In this document: positions 1 through 5,199 of the stretch, in pieces
Position numbering within the stretch: the stretch's first letter is position 1
How the letters are laid out: every line of letters begins with the position of its first letter
Source: an uncultured Porphyromonadaceae bacterium
GTDB lineage: Bacteria; Bacteroidota; Bacteroidia; Bacteroidales; Muribaculaceae
Direction: 5' to 3'
Length of the DNA stretch: 5,199 nt
NCBI GenBank assembly: GCA_947166165.1
Contig: CAMVDK010000212.1
Span: forward strand, 1-5,199
Program-made: the position numbers and the translations under genes
Notes under the pieces: model-generated
Database searches by the model: none
The model's input: the letters and a program-made list of their open reading frames with translations, nothing else
What the model was told of the DNA's origin: nothing

Positions 1-844
1 GAATGTGCAGAATGCCGCGGTACTCGTCGATGCGGTCGATGCTCTCGGCAATCTGACGGCGGATGAGGGCCAATTTCTCGTGATAGTCAATCTCCGGCAC
101 GGTGCCGGTGGCCATGTAGTGCTTCATCTCGCGGAAAATCCACGGCGCCCCGATGGCCGCCCGGCCCACCATCACGCCGTCGACGCCATAGCGGTCGAAG
201 CACTCCACCAGGCGCTGCGGCGTGGTCACATCGCCGTTGCCGATGATGGGGATGGTCATGTGCGGGTTGTTTTTCACGGCTCCGATGAGCGTCCAGTCGG
301 CTTCGCCGTTGTAGAGTTGCGAGCGTGTGCGCCCGTGGATGGTGAGTGCCTGAATGCCGCAGTCCTGCAGCTGCTCGGCCAGCTCGACGATGATTTTGCT
401 GTCGTGGTCCCAGCCCAGGCGGGTCTTCACCGTGACGGGCAGCTTGACGGCCTTGACCACCTCGCGCGTGATTTCGAGCATCAGCGGCACGTTGCGCAGC
501 ATTCCCGCCCCGGCTCCCTTGCCGGCAATCTTCTTCACCGGGCAGCCGAAGTTGATGTCGATGACATCGGGCCGCGCCTCCTCCACGATGCGGGCAGCCT
601 CGACCATGGCGTCGACCGTGCGGCCGTAAATCTGAATGGCCGCCGGGCGCTCCTCGGGCTTGATGGTGAGCTTGCGCATGGTGCTGGCAATGGTGCGCAC
701 CAGCGCGTCGGCGCTCACAAACTCGGTGTAAACCATGTCGGCCCCCTGCTCACGGCAAATTTGCCGGAACGACTGGTCGGTGACATCCTCCATGGGAGCC
801 AGCATCACCGGGCGCGAACCCAAATCAATGTTTCCTATCTTCAT
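1..844 (-). CDS. dusB: tRNA-dihydrouridine synthase, DusB/NifR3 family (3' end outside window)
   Basis: This FMN-dependent enzyme reduces a specific uridine in the tRNA D-loop to dihydrouridine using NADPH; E. coli DusB acts on U17. The visible 281 residues form a Dus-type TIM barrel. The N-terminal FMN-site motif APMEDVTD is at residues 16-23. DINFGCP follows at 96-102, with C101 as the expected catalytic acid. KTRLGWD lies at 140-146, HGRTR at 170-174, NGD at 203-205 and GVMVGRAAIG at 223-232. Family members are usually about 320-330 residues, so roughly 40-50 C-terminal residues (the helical tRNA-binding domain) are missing beyond position 1. The start gives the standard MKIGNIDLG N-terminus and is preceded by an A-rich stretch (AAAAACA), typical of Bacteroidota initiation. 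It lies 168 bp downstream of miaA on the same strand. No canonical promoter is visible in the gap, so read-through from miaA is possible. The DusB subgroup is assigned from overall likeness; the Dus family itself is certain. Confidence 0.95.
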   Translation of the reverse strand, partial: MKIGNIDLGSRPVMLAPMEDVTDQSFRQICREQGADMVYTEFVSADALVRTIASTMRKLTIKPEERPAAIQIYGRTVDAMVEAARIVEEARPDVIDINFGCPVKKIAGKGAGAGMLRNVPLMLEITREVVKAVKLPVTVKTRLGWDHDSKIIVELAEQLQDCGIQALTIHGRTRSQLYNGEADWTLIGAVKNNPHMTIPIIGNGDVTTPQRLVECFDRYGVDGVMVGRAAIGAPWIFREMKHYMATGTVPEIDYHEKLALIRRQIAESIDRIDEYRGILHI

Positions 845-876
845 TGTTTTTCGATGCGAGTTGAATGACTCAAGAC

Positions 877-898
877 CGGCAAAACGCGCGTCTTGCCG
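877..898 (-). promoter_or_regulatory. Hairpin in the dusB leader
   Basis: Read on the minus strand, CGGCAAGAC and GTTTTGCCG form a 9-bp stem with one G-U pair around a GCGC tetraloop. It sits about 33 nt upstream of the dusB start. No T-run follows it, so it does not look like a standard intrinsic terminator. It may be a structured 5' leader, or an RNA 3'-end or processing element in the miaA-dusB spacer. Function is not shown by the sequence. Confidence 0.35.
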
Positions 899-907
899 CG
901 AAACAGG

Positions 908-951
908 CCACGAAATTACGAAAAATATCCCAATTGCGCAGCCTTTCGTGG
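908..951. repeat. 8-bp inverted repeat in the miaA-dusB spacer
   Basis: CCACGAAA at 908-915 and TTTCGTGG at 944-951 are exact reverse complements separated by 28 bp of AT-richer sequence. The intervening DNA contains minus-strand near-matches to the TAnnTTTG box (TATTTTTC and TAATTTCG), but none has a TTG at proper spacing. It could be an operator dyad or chance; nothing else supports a role. Confidence 0.25.
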
Positions 952-1012
952 GTCTCAGAGTTCAAAAATCGACTTCCGGGACCAAAAAAACGCCCGGCCG
1001 CGCCGCTCATGG

Positions 1013-1921
1013 TCAAGCGTCAAGGCCTTCGTGCTGCAGCAATGCCTCGACGGTGGGCCAGGCCTCTTCGGGGCGGCACCTCGCAGCCTCCGTCTTTCGC
1101 GCGAGCCAGGTGAGCTGCTTCTTGGCGTAGTGGCGCGTGTTGCGCTTGATGAGGCGCACCGCCTCGGCCAGGTCGTAGCGGCCCTCGAAGTGGCCAAAAA
1201 GTTCCTTGTAGCCCACCGTGTTGAGCGTGTCGAGGTGGCGCAGCGGGAACACGCGCCTCGCTTCGGCCTCGAGGCCGGCCGCCATCATGGCGTCGACGCG
1301 GCGGTTGATGCGGTCGTAGAGCACGTCGCGCTCCAGCTCGAGCACCACCTCTACGATGCGGAAGGGGCGCTGCCGGCTACGGCCGGTGCGCAGCTGCGAG
1401 TAGGGCACGCCGGCTTGCAGACAGATTTCCACAGCGTGCACCACGCGCCGCGGATTGCGCCGGTCCACCTCGGCGTAGTAGGCCGGGTCGAGGCGCTCCA
1501 GCTCGGCCAGCACACTCTCCAGCCCCTCGCGCCGGTACTGCTCGAGCACGCGCTGGCGCAAGTCGGGAGCGATGTCGGGCAGCCAGTCTATGCCGTGGCA
1601 CACCGCGTCGACATACATCATCGAGCCGCCACACATCACCGCCACCGGGCACTGCCGCCACAACCGCTCGAGCAGCGCGAGCGCGTCGCGCTCAAAGAGC
1701 GACGCGTTATATGGCTCGGTGAGCTCGCGGCAGGCCACCAGGTGGTGGCGCACCAGCGCCTGCTCGGCGGCGGTGGGAGCCGCTGTGCCGATGGCCAGGC
1801 CACGGTACACCTGGCGCGAGTCGGCGTTCACAATGTCGCAGCCCAGCCGCTGCGCCACAGCGATGGCAGCCGAGGTCTTGCCCACAGCGGTGGGGCCGGT
1901 GATGACGATTAGCGTGTGCAT
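1013..1921 (-). CDS. miaA: tRNA dimethylallyltransferase (tRNA A37 isopentenyltransferase)
   Basis: MiaA transfers the dimethylallyl group of DMAPP to N6 of A37 in tRNAs reading UNN codons, the first step to ms2i6A. The 302-residue protein is full length for the family. The P-loop GPTAVGKT is at residues 9-16, and NADSRQVYRG at 32-41 holds the conserved Asp and Gln of the A37 site. GTAAPT follows at 45-50, GGSMMYVDAV at 98-107, RNPRRVVHAVEI at 155-166, LNTVGYKE at 233-240 and RNTRHYAKKQLTW at 260-272. The frame stays open upstream to 2104, but I choose the ATG at 1921. It gives the standard MHTLIVITGPTAVGK start, and a perfect Bacteroidota promoter lies at 1954-1985, inside the would-be extension. 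It is divergent from the exported-protein genes and upstream of dusB, another tRNA-modifying gene. Many Bacteroidales carry two miaA copies, so this may be one of two. A T7 run about 20 nt after the stop lacks a convincing stem. Confidence 0.97.
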   Translation of the reverse strand: MHTLIVITGPTAVGKTSAAIAVAQRLGCDIVNADSRQVYRGLAIGTAAPTAAEQALVRHHLVACRELTEPYNASLFERDALALLERLWRQCPVAVMCGGSMMYVDAVCHGIDWLPDIAPDLRQRVLEQYRREGLESVLAELERLDPAYYAEVDRRNPRRVVHAVEICLQAGVPYSQLRTGRSRQRPFRIVEVVLELERDVLYDRINRRVDAMMAAGLEAEARRVFPLRHLDTLNTVGYKELFGHFEGRYDLAEAVRLIKRNTRHYAKKQLTWLARKTEAARCRPEEAWPTVEALLQHEGLDA

Positions 1922-1953
1922 GAGAGCGACGTGGATAATCGGATTTCGGACAG

Positions 1954-1985
1954 CAAAGTTATCACAATCGCCACAAATAGCCAAA
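1954..1985 (-). promoter_or_regulatory. Bacteroidota-type promoter for miaA
   Basis: On the minus strand TTTG (1982-1985) is followed by a 20-nt spacer and TAACTTTG (1954-1961), a perfect match to the Bacteroidota -33/-7 promoter (TTTG, about 20 nt, TAnnTTTG). Transcription would begin near 1947, leaving a leader of about 25 nt before the miaA ATG at 1921. This supports that start over the longer open frame. Confidence 0.75.
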
Positions 1986-1990
1986 TTTTC

Positions 1991-2021
1991 TTGGCGTTTC
2001 GAGAAAAAAGTTCTACCTTTA
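1991..2021 (+). promoter_or_regulatory. Probable promoter for the two exported-protein genes
   Basis: TTG at 1991-1993 and TACCTTTA at 2014-2021 are separated by 20 nt. This fits the Bacteroidota pattern with one mismatch (last base A, not G) in the -7 box. It lies back to back with the miaA promoter; the two -33 elements are only 5 bp apart. The predicted start near 2027 gives a leader of about 95 nt before the ATG at 2121. Confidence 0.5.
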
Positions 2022-2044
2022 CACCTGCAATTCAGAACATGATG

Positions 2045-2079
2045 CCGCCCTGCCGGCCACCACAACGGCCAGCGGGCGG
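2045..2079 (+). promoter_or_regulatory. Long GC-rich hairpin in the leader of the exported-protein operon
   Basis: CCGCCC (2045-2050) pairs with GGGCGG (2074-2079). Inside it, after a bulged T, GC pairs with GC (2052-2053 with 2072-2073). After a C-A mismatch, GGCC (2055-2058) pairs with GGCC (2067-2070) around an 8-nt loop. That makes 12 G-C base pairs in total. It lies between the predicted transcription start and the ATG, ending 41 nt before it, with no T-run after it. It could affect mRNA stability or translation; no known riboswitch class is recognised. Confidence 0.45.
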
Positions 2080-2120
2080 AGCCGACCGACAAGGCGAAAA
2101 CCATTTTACCTCAAAAAAAC

Positions 2121-3167
2121 ATGATGAAGAGACTCCTACTCCCGGCCCTTGTGCTCGTGGCCGCCTGCCTGCCGGCACGCAGCGCCGAGCCCGACTTCCT
2201 CAAGCAACTGGGCGTCGACGTGAGCAACGTGCGGGTGATCGACACCGGCAATCGATTCGCCTTCGACGACATCACCGAGTCGGCAATGCTCGAGGACAAC
2301 CAAGTCATCGCCCTGCTCGACGATGCCATTCACCAGCAATATGCCATCGACAACGACCTGGCCGAGGGCCTGATCAGCATCGTGGCCCTGTGCCCCATGC
2401 CCGCCGACCAGATGGCAATCATCTTTTCGCACGAGTATGGCGACGGTGCTCAAAAGAGTATGGGCGTCTACAACCGACTCGGACGGCTCACCGACTACGT
2501 TGAACTGGGCTACACGCACGACTGGGATAGCTACAGCATCGACGACGACCCCGAGAGCGAGGCTGACGTGCGGAGCAACACGCAACTGATGATTGAAGCA
2601 CCTGGCCAGCTAGCCATTGAGCGCACCGACCACAACTGCCTGTGGACCGATGGCGACCCGATGCGCCCCGAGGTGGTGGGCCAGCGCATCACCATCTTCC
2701 ACTACCGGCTCGACGACCAGGGGCATCTGCAGCTCACCAGCATCGACAAGCGCGACACCGGCCGCCTCATCGACAAGCACTACCGCTTCGCCGACCTCGA
2801 CAACCTGAAGATGAGCCCGATGAACGACGCCACACACCTCGACCAGCTCAATGCCCTGCTGGAGCGCGACGACGTGCGCACCGACATGGCCCGCGGCGAG
2901 GCCGACGAAGACTACTTCAGCTACGCCGCCGACAAGGCCAGCGTGCTCGTTGGCAGTTTCTTCTTCTTGAACCCGCAGCAGTTCTTCGCCTGGATGGCCG
3001 CCCACCGCGACCCGGCACAGAACCACCTGAACAGCATCGTGCGCGACAACATGGCCAGCTATCGCTACGACCCGTTCTTCGTCGTGCAGCAGGCCACCCT
3101 CATCGCCGACCCAGCCACGCGCCAATACATCCAGCAACTCATTCAAGACTGGGTGCCCGAGGAATGA
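2121..3167 (+). CDS. Exported protein of unknown function, paralogue A (probable lipoprotein)
   Basis: I do not recognise this 348-residue protein. The N-terminus is an export signal: MMKR, a hydrophobic core at residues 5-15, then either a lipobox (VAAC, Cys16) or a type I cleavage site (ARS, around residue 21). No transmembrane segment follows, so it should be periplasmic or lipid-anchored. The mature part is acidic, with a very Asp/Glu-rich patch at about 134-149, and has an alternating beta-like N-terminal half and a more helical C-terminal part. Several segments match the next gene's product: FLKQLGVD at 26-33, NQVIALLDDAI at 60-70, LISIVALCPMP to YVELG at 84-130, HYRLDDQGHL at 194-203 and NPQQFFAWMAAHRD at 284-297. 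The two are therefore diverged paralogues. An ATG at 2124 could also be used; the start follows an A-rich CAAAAAAAC. It is probably first in a two-gene operon starting at the 1991-2021 promoter. No enzyme motif is apparent, so function is unassigned. Confidence 0.88.
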   Translation: MMKRLLLPALVLVAACLPARSAEPDFLKQLGVDVSNVRVIDTGNRFAFDDITESAMLEDNQVIALLDDAIHQQYAIDNDLAEGLISIVALCPMPADQMAIIFSHEYGDGAQKSMGVYNRLGRLTDYVELGYTHDWDSYSIDDDPESEADVRSNTQLMIEAPGQLAIERTDHNCLWTDGDPMRPEVVGQRITIFHYRLDDQGHLQLTSIDKRDTGRLIDKHYRFADLDNLKMSPMNDATHLDQLNALLERDDVRTDMARGEADEDYFSYAADKASVLVGSFFFLNPQQFFAWMAAHRDPAQNHLNSIVRDNMASYRYDPFFVVQQATLIADPATRQYIQQLIQDWVPEE

Positions 3168-3207
3168 GGGGCACGCCAGGCGCAGCCTCTGGGTCCATCC
3201 TCGCACA

Positions 3208-3228
3208 TTGGCCGCGGTTCAGCGGCAA
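3208..3228 (+). other. Short inverted repeat between the two paralogues
   Basis: TTG plus CCGC (3208-3215, one bulged G) can pair with GCGG plus CAA (3222-3228) around a 6-nt loop. No T-run follows it and the 91-bp spacer has no TAnnTTTG promoter box, so it does not argue against co-transcription of the flanking genes. It could be an mRNA processing or stability element, or chance in GC-rich DNA. Confidence 0.2.
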
Positions 3229-3258
3229 TCACGTCAAACCCCATCCACAAAACGCCTT

Positions 3259-4242
3259 ATGAGAAAACCTTTGTTCATCACCCTGATGCTGGCCACCATG
3301 CTGCTCATGGCCTGGGCCTGCACGGGCAACAGCCACGACCGCGAAGTGGCCGCACGACGCGCCGCACAAGAGGGTGGCACCCACTTCCTGCGCGAGGCCG
3401 GCATCAACCCCGACTCGATGATCATCGAAGGGCAGTTCGCGCTGCCCCTCGGCCAGAACTGGGAAACCGACCACAACCGGTGGCTCAACATCAGCCAAAT
3501 CACTGCGTTAGGCCTTGACCAACTCTGCGATGCCGACACCTCGATGCAGCCCATCAGCATCATGGGTGTCTATCCCGTCGACAAAACCATCACCGCCGTC
3601 GTCTTCCACCAGTACCTTGGCGACTCCGCCCCATTGGTCATCATCACCTACGACGGCGACGGCATCCCCATCGACTGCCTGGACCTGGGCACCTGTGGCG
3701 GCCTGAACGTGCGCTACGCCAGCATCGGCCAGTCCGGCGCGGAGCAGGCACAACTCACCTTCGCCGACCGCCGGCTCACCGTGGGCCGCACGCTGCAGTC
3801 AATCACTGTTCAAGGCGAAACGCTGTGGACTTCCACGGGCACCGACACCTATGAGTTCGACAACCGGGGCTACATCATGCACCGCGAAGGCTCGGCCGAC
3901 CTCGGCGAGATGGACGCCGACCAGCAAGCCAGCCGCCAGCTCGAAGCACTCGAGTGGTTCTCGATTCAAGACGAGCAGGCCTTGGATGCCATCGCCGCCC
4001 AGCTGGCCACAGGCTGCGACCCCACGCAGGGACTCGACGCGGTGCTCTATCGGCGGCTGCTGCGCTCGCCCTGGACCACCGCGCAATGGCTCTTCCGCCA
4101 CCAGGACAGCCCACTCGTGCCCTTGCTGTCGAGAACATGCAAAACCACCCTCGACAACGAAACCGACCTGGCCAACGCCCTCGAAACCGTCCGCGACTCG
4201 GCCCAGCACCGGTTCATGCAACAAGTGCTGAAAAAGAACTGA
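3259..4242 (+). CDS. Exported protein of unknown function, paralogue B (probable lipoprotein)
   Basis: This 327-residue protein belongs to no family I recognise. It starts MRKPLF, with a hydrophobic stretch at residues 4-20 ending AWA-C21. That fits a type I AxA site or an atypical lipobox (W at -2), and a lipoprotein is plausible given Cys at +1. The frame is open back to 3208, but that upstream part is charged and would bury the signal, so I start at 3259. It aligns with the preceding gene's product: FLREAGIN at 43-50, ISQITALGLDQL at 78-89, PISIMGVYP to CLDLG at 98-144, TYEFDNRGYI at 197-206 and SPWTTAQWLFRHQDS at 270-284. B lacks A's acidic patch and has additional cysteines (90, 140, 146, 253, 294). 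It also has three D-S-[A/M] triplets (52-54, 122-124, 313-315) that fit the Bacteroides O-glycosylation motif, but these are short and weak evidence. It lies 91 bp after gene A with no promoter of its own visible, so one operon is likely. Confidence 0.88.
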   Translation: MRKPLFITLMLATMLLMAWACTGNSHDREVAARRAAQEGGTHFLREAGINPDSMIIEGQFALPLGQNWETDHNRWLNISQITALGLDQLCDADTSMQPISIMGVYPVDKTITAVVFHQYLGDSAPLVIITYDGDGIPIDCLDLGTCGGLNVRYASIGQSGAEQAQLTFADRRLTVGRTLQSITVQGETLWTSTGTDTYEFDNRGYIMHREGSADLGEMDADQQASRQLEALEWFSIQDEQALDAIAAQLATGCDPTQGLDAVLYRRLLRSPWTTAQWLFRHQDSPLVPLLSRTCKTTLDNETDLANALETVRDSAQHRFMQQVLKKN

Positions 4243-4265
4243 CCACCTTAATCCCACACGGCAAG

Positions 4266-4319
4266 ACGCCCAAAAAACCGCCATCAGTAGGGCCATGACC
4301 TGTCATGGCCGGGTGACCG
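4266..4319. repeat. REP-like repeat, copy 1 (GTAG plus perfect palindrome)
   Basis: This 54-bp unit recurs exactly 70 bp downstream with 4 mismatches. Its core, GGCCATGACCTGTCATGGCC at 4291-4310, is a perfect 9-bp inverted repeat around CT. GTAG (4287-4290) sits directly before it, and GGGTGACCG (4311-4319) directly after. A GTAG tetranucleotide next to a short palindrome is the layout of REP elements mobilised by RAYT (TnpA-REP) tyrosine transposases. A dimeric regulator's operator is the alternative. It lies in the 3' region of the exported-protein operon, 24 bp after the second stop codon. Confidence 0.8.
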
Positions 4320-4335
4320 AATGGACGCCATCAGA

Positions 4336-4389
4336 ACGCCCGCAAACCCGCCAGCAGTAGGGCCATGACCTGTCATGGCCGGGTGACCG
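4336..4389. repeat. REP-like repeat, copy 2 (GTAG plus perfect palindrome)
   Basis: This is the direct repeat of 4266-4319 with a 70-bp period. The four differences are all in the first part (4342, 4343, 4347 and 4354). The last 35 bp, including GTAG (4357-4360), the palindrome (4361-4380) and GGGTGACCG (4381-4389), are identical. The 16 bp between the copies (4320-4335) include ACGCCATCAG, which resembles the repeat's own CCGCCATCAG and may be a decayed part of a unit. The conserved portion is confined to GTAG, palindrome and tail, which suggests that portion is the functional element. Confidence 0.8.
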
Positions 4390-4429
4390 GAAAAACGGCC
4401 CGAAAATGGCGAAATGGGGCTGATTGATG

Positions 4430-4457
4430 AAAAACATCGGGTGGCTTGATGCTTTTT
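4430..4457 (+). terminator. Terminator-like hairpin after the exported-protein operon
   Basis: CATCGGG (4435-4441) pairs with CTTGATG (4445-4451) around TGG, a 7-bp stem with two G-T pairs, followed by C and five T residues. A-rich sequence on the left can pair with the T-run across one A-C mismatch. It is the first intrinsic-terminator-like structure after the stop at 4242, so it would end that transcript just before the aspS promoter. The weak pairs lower confidence. Confidence 0.45.
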
Positions 4458-4478
4458 GCTCAGTTTTTATTAATTTTG
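4446..4478 (+). promoter_or_regulatory. Bacteroidota-type promoter for aspS
   Basis: TAATTTTG at 4471-4478 matches the -7 box TAnnTTTG perfectly. TTG at 4446-4448 lies 22 nt upstream, within the 17-23 nt range known for Bacteroidota promoters though on the long side. The expected start is near 4485, giving an aspS leader of about 83 nt. The -33 element overlaps the stem of the terminator-like hairpin. Confidence 0.65.
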
Positions 4479-4504
4479 CAGGTTGAATTGAAATCACCTG
4501 GCCC

Positions 4505-4523
4505 GCACCGGCGGTCCGGTAGC
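4505..4523 (+). promoter_or_regulatory. Hairpin in the aspS leader
   Basis: GCACCGG (4505-4511) pairs with CCGGT-A-GC (4516-4523, one bulged A) around CGGT, a 7-bp GC-rich stem inside the predicted aspS 5' leader, ending 44 nt before the ATG. The 3' side, 4513-4526, reads like the start of a tRNA with its D-arm. It may control aspS translation, but no known leader class is recognised. Confidence 0.35.
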
Positions 4524-4567
4524 TCAAAGCAGTGAAATAATCATCGATAAAATCAAGATATTACGTT

Positions 4568-5199
4568 ATGTACAGAACTAAGACATGTGGTGAGTTGCGG
4601 CTCAGTGACGCCGGCCAGGAGGTGACGCTGGCGGGATGGGTGCAGCGCACTCGCAAAATGGGCGGCATGACCTTTGTGGACCTGCGCGACCGTTATGGAA
4701 TCACGCAGATTGTGTTTAACAATGAGGTGGACAGCGCGTTGTGTGACGAGGCCAACAAGCTCGGCCGCGAATACGTGGTGCAGGTGACCGGCTGTGTGGC
4801 CGAGCGCTCGAGCAAGAACGCCAACCTGCCCACGGGCGACATCGAAATCATCGCCAGCGCCCTCAACGTGCTCAGCGAGAGCGCCACACCGCCGTTCACC
4901 ATCGAGGACAACAGCGACGGCGGCGACGACATCCGCATGAAATACCGCTATCTGGACTTGCGCCGCAACTGCGTGCGCCGCAATCTGGAGCTGCGCCACC
5001 GCATGACGATTCTGATTCGCAACTTCCTCGACTCGCGCGACTTCATCGAGGTGGAGACACCCATCCTCATCGGTTCCACGCCCGAAGGCGCCCGCGACTT
5101 TGTGGTGCCCTCGCGCATGAATCCCGGCCAGTTCTACGCCCTGCCGCAGAGCCCGCAGACACTCAAGCAGCTGCTCATGGTGGCCGGATTCGACCGCTA
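4568..5199 (+). CDS. aspS: Aspartyl-tRNA synthetase (N-terminal 210 residues, 3' end outside window)
   Basis: AspRS activates aspartate with ATP and charges tRNA-Asp in the cytoplasm. The visible part contains the N-terminal OB-fold anticodon-binding domain (about residues 1-105), with GWVQRTRKMGGMTFVDLRDR at 23-42. The class II catalytic core follows: RYLDLRR at 127-133, motif 1 around FLDSRDFIEVETP at 153-165, the flipping-loop segment STPEGARDF at 170-178 and YALPQSPQTLKQLLM at 190-204. GARDF and QSPQ mark it as the bacterial AspRS class rather than AsnRS. The bacterial enzyme is about 585-600 residues, so motifs 2 and 3 and the GAD insertion lie beyond the right edge. The N-terminus MYRTKTCGEL is the family norm, which fixes the ATG. 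It is transcribed from its own promoter at 4446-4478 with a leader of about 83 nt. Nothing is odd in the visible reading frame. Confidence 0.98.
   Translation, partial: MYRTKTCGELRLSDAGQEVTLAGWVQRTRKMGGMTFVDLRDRYGITQIVFNNEVDSALCDEANKLGREYVVQVTGCVAERSSKNANLPTGDIEIIASALNVLSESATPPFTIEDNSDGGDDIRMKYRYLDLRRNCVRRNLELRHRMTILIRNFLDSRDFIEVETPILIGSTPEGARDFVVPSRMNPGQFYALPQSPQTLKQLLMVAGFDR

Noticed and set aside
5..868. Long plus-strand open frame opposite dusB
   Set aside because: It is the complement of a gene with clear Dus motifs; the translation is a compositionally biased His/Ala/Val/Asp shadow without family likeness.
988..1012. Possible intrinsic terminator of miaA (T7 run on the minus strand at 985-991 preceded by GC-rich sequence)
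   Set aside because: No stem better than a few base pairs can be drawn directly before the T-run.
893..1912. 339-codon plus-strand frame across miaA
   Set aside because: It lies opposite the full MiaA frame, and its translation has only the biased composition typical of antisense of GC-rich genes.
1916..2503. Plus-strand frame starting before gene A, with ATGATG at 2039-2044 in the leader that could act as an upstream start
   Set aside because: It runs out of frame into gene A, is Pro/Arg-rich and lacks any domain. An upstream start codon effect is possible but nothing supports a real protein.
2610..3206. 198-codon minus-strand frame opposite gene A
   Set aside because: It is a Val/Ala/His-rich antisense shadow; gene A has the export signal and a paralogue that support it instead.
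3799..4296. 165-codon minus-strand frame opposite the end of gene B
   Set aside because: It is an antisense shadow with no recognisable features, and it starts inside the repeat region.
4266..4389. CRISPR array
   Set aside because: There are only two units, with a 16-bp interval that partly resembles the repeat, and no cas genes; the palindrome plus GTAG fits a REP-like element better.
4513..4540. tRNA gene suggested by GGTAGCTCA
   Set aside because: No anticodon arm, T-arm or 3' acceptor strand follows; the sequence runs directly into the aspS start region.

Overview
The window looks like a chromosomal stretch from a GC-rich member of the Bacteroidota, most likely Bacteroidales. Three things point there. 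The AspRS, MiaA and DusB proteins read like the Bacteroidales versions of these families. Three upstream regions carry the Bacteroidota-type promoter (TTG/TTTG, about 20 nt, TAnnTTTG). Start codons are preceded by A-rich stretches or nothing obvious rather than a Shine-Dalgarno sequence. Genus cannot be fixed from this sequence alone.

Layout. Positions 1-1921 are on the minus strand: miaA (tRNA dimethylallyltransferase, complete) lies upstream of dusB (tRNA-dihydrouridine synthase, 3' end beyond the left edge). A 168-bp spacer containing inverted repeats separates them. Positions 1922-2120 form a divergent intergenic region with two back-to-back promoters, one for miaA and one for the plus-strand genes, plus a long GC-rich hairpin in the plus-strand leader. 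Positions 2121-4242 hold two plus-strand genes for exported proteins of unknown function (348 and 327 residues). Read side by side, they are diverged tandem paralogues. Positions 4243-4567 carry two direct copies of a 54-bp repeat, each with GTAG followed by a perfect 9-bp inverted repeat (REP-like). After them come a terminator-like hairpin and the promoter and leader of aspS. Positions 4568-5199 are the first 210 codons of aspS (aspartyl-tRNA synthetase), running off the right edge.

The flanking genes are housekeeping translation functions: A37 prenylation of tRNA, dihydrouridine formation, and aspartyl-tRNA charging. The two exported proteins sit between them as a separate transcription unit and have no visible functional link to tRNA metabolism. 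I see no phage, transposase, CRISPR, toxin-antitoxin or defence genes. The parts least explained by known families are the paralogous secreted/lipoprotein pair and the GTAG-palindrome repeats.
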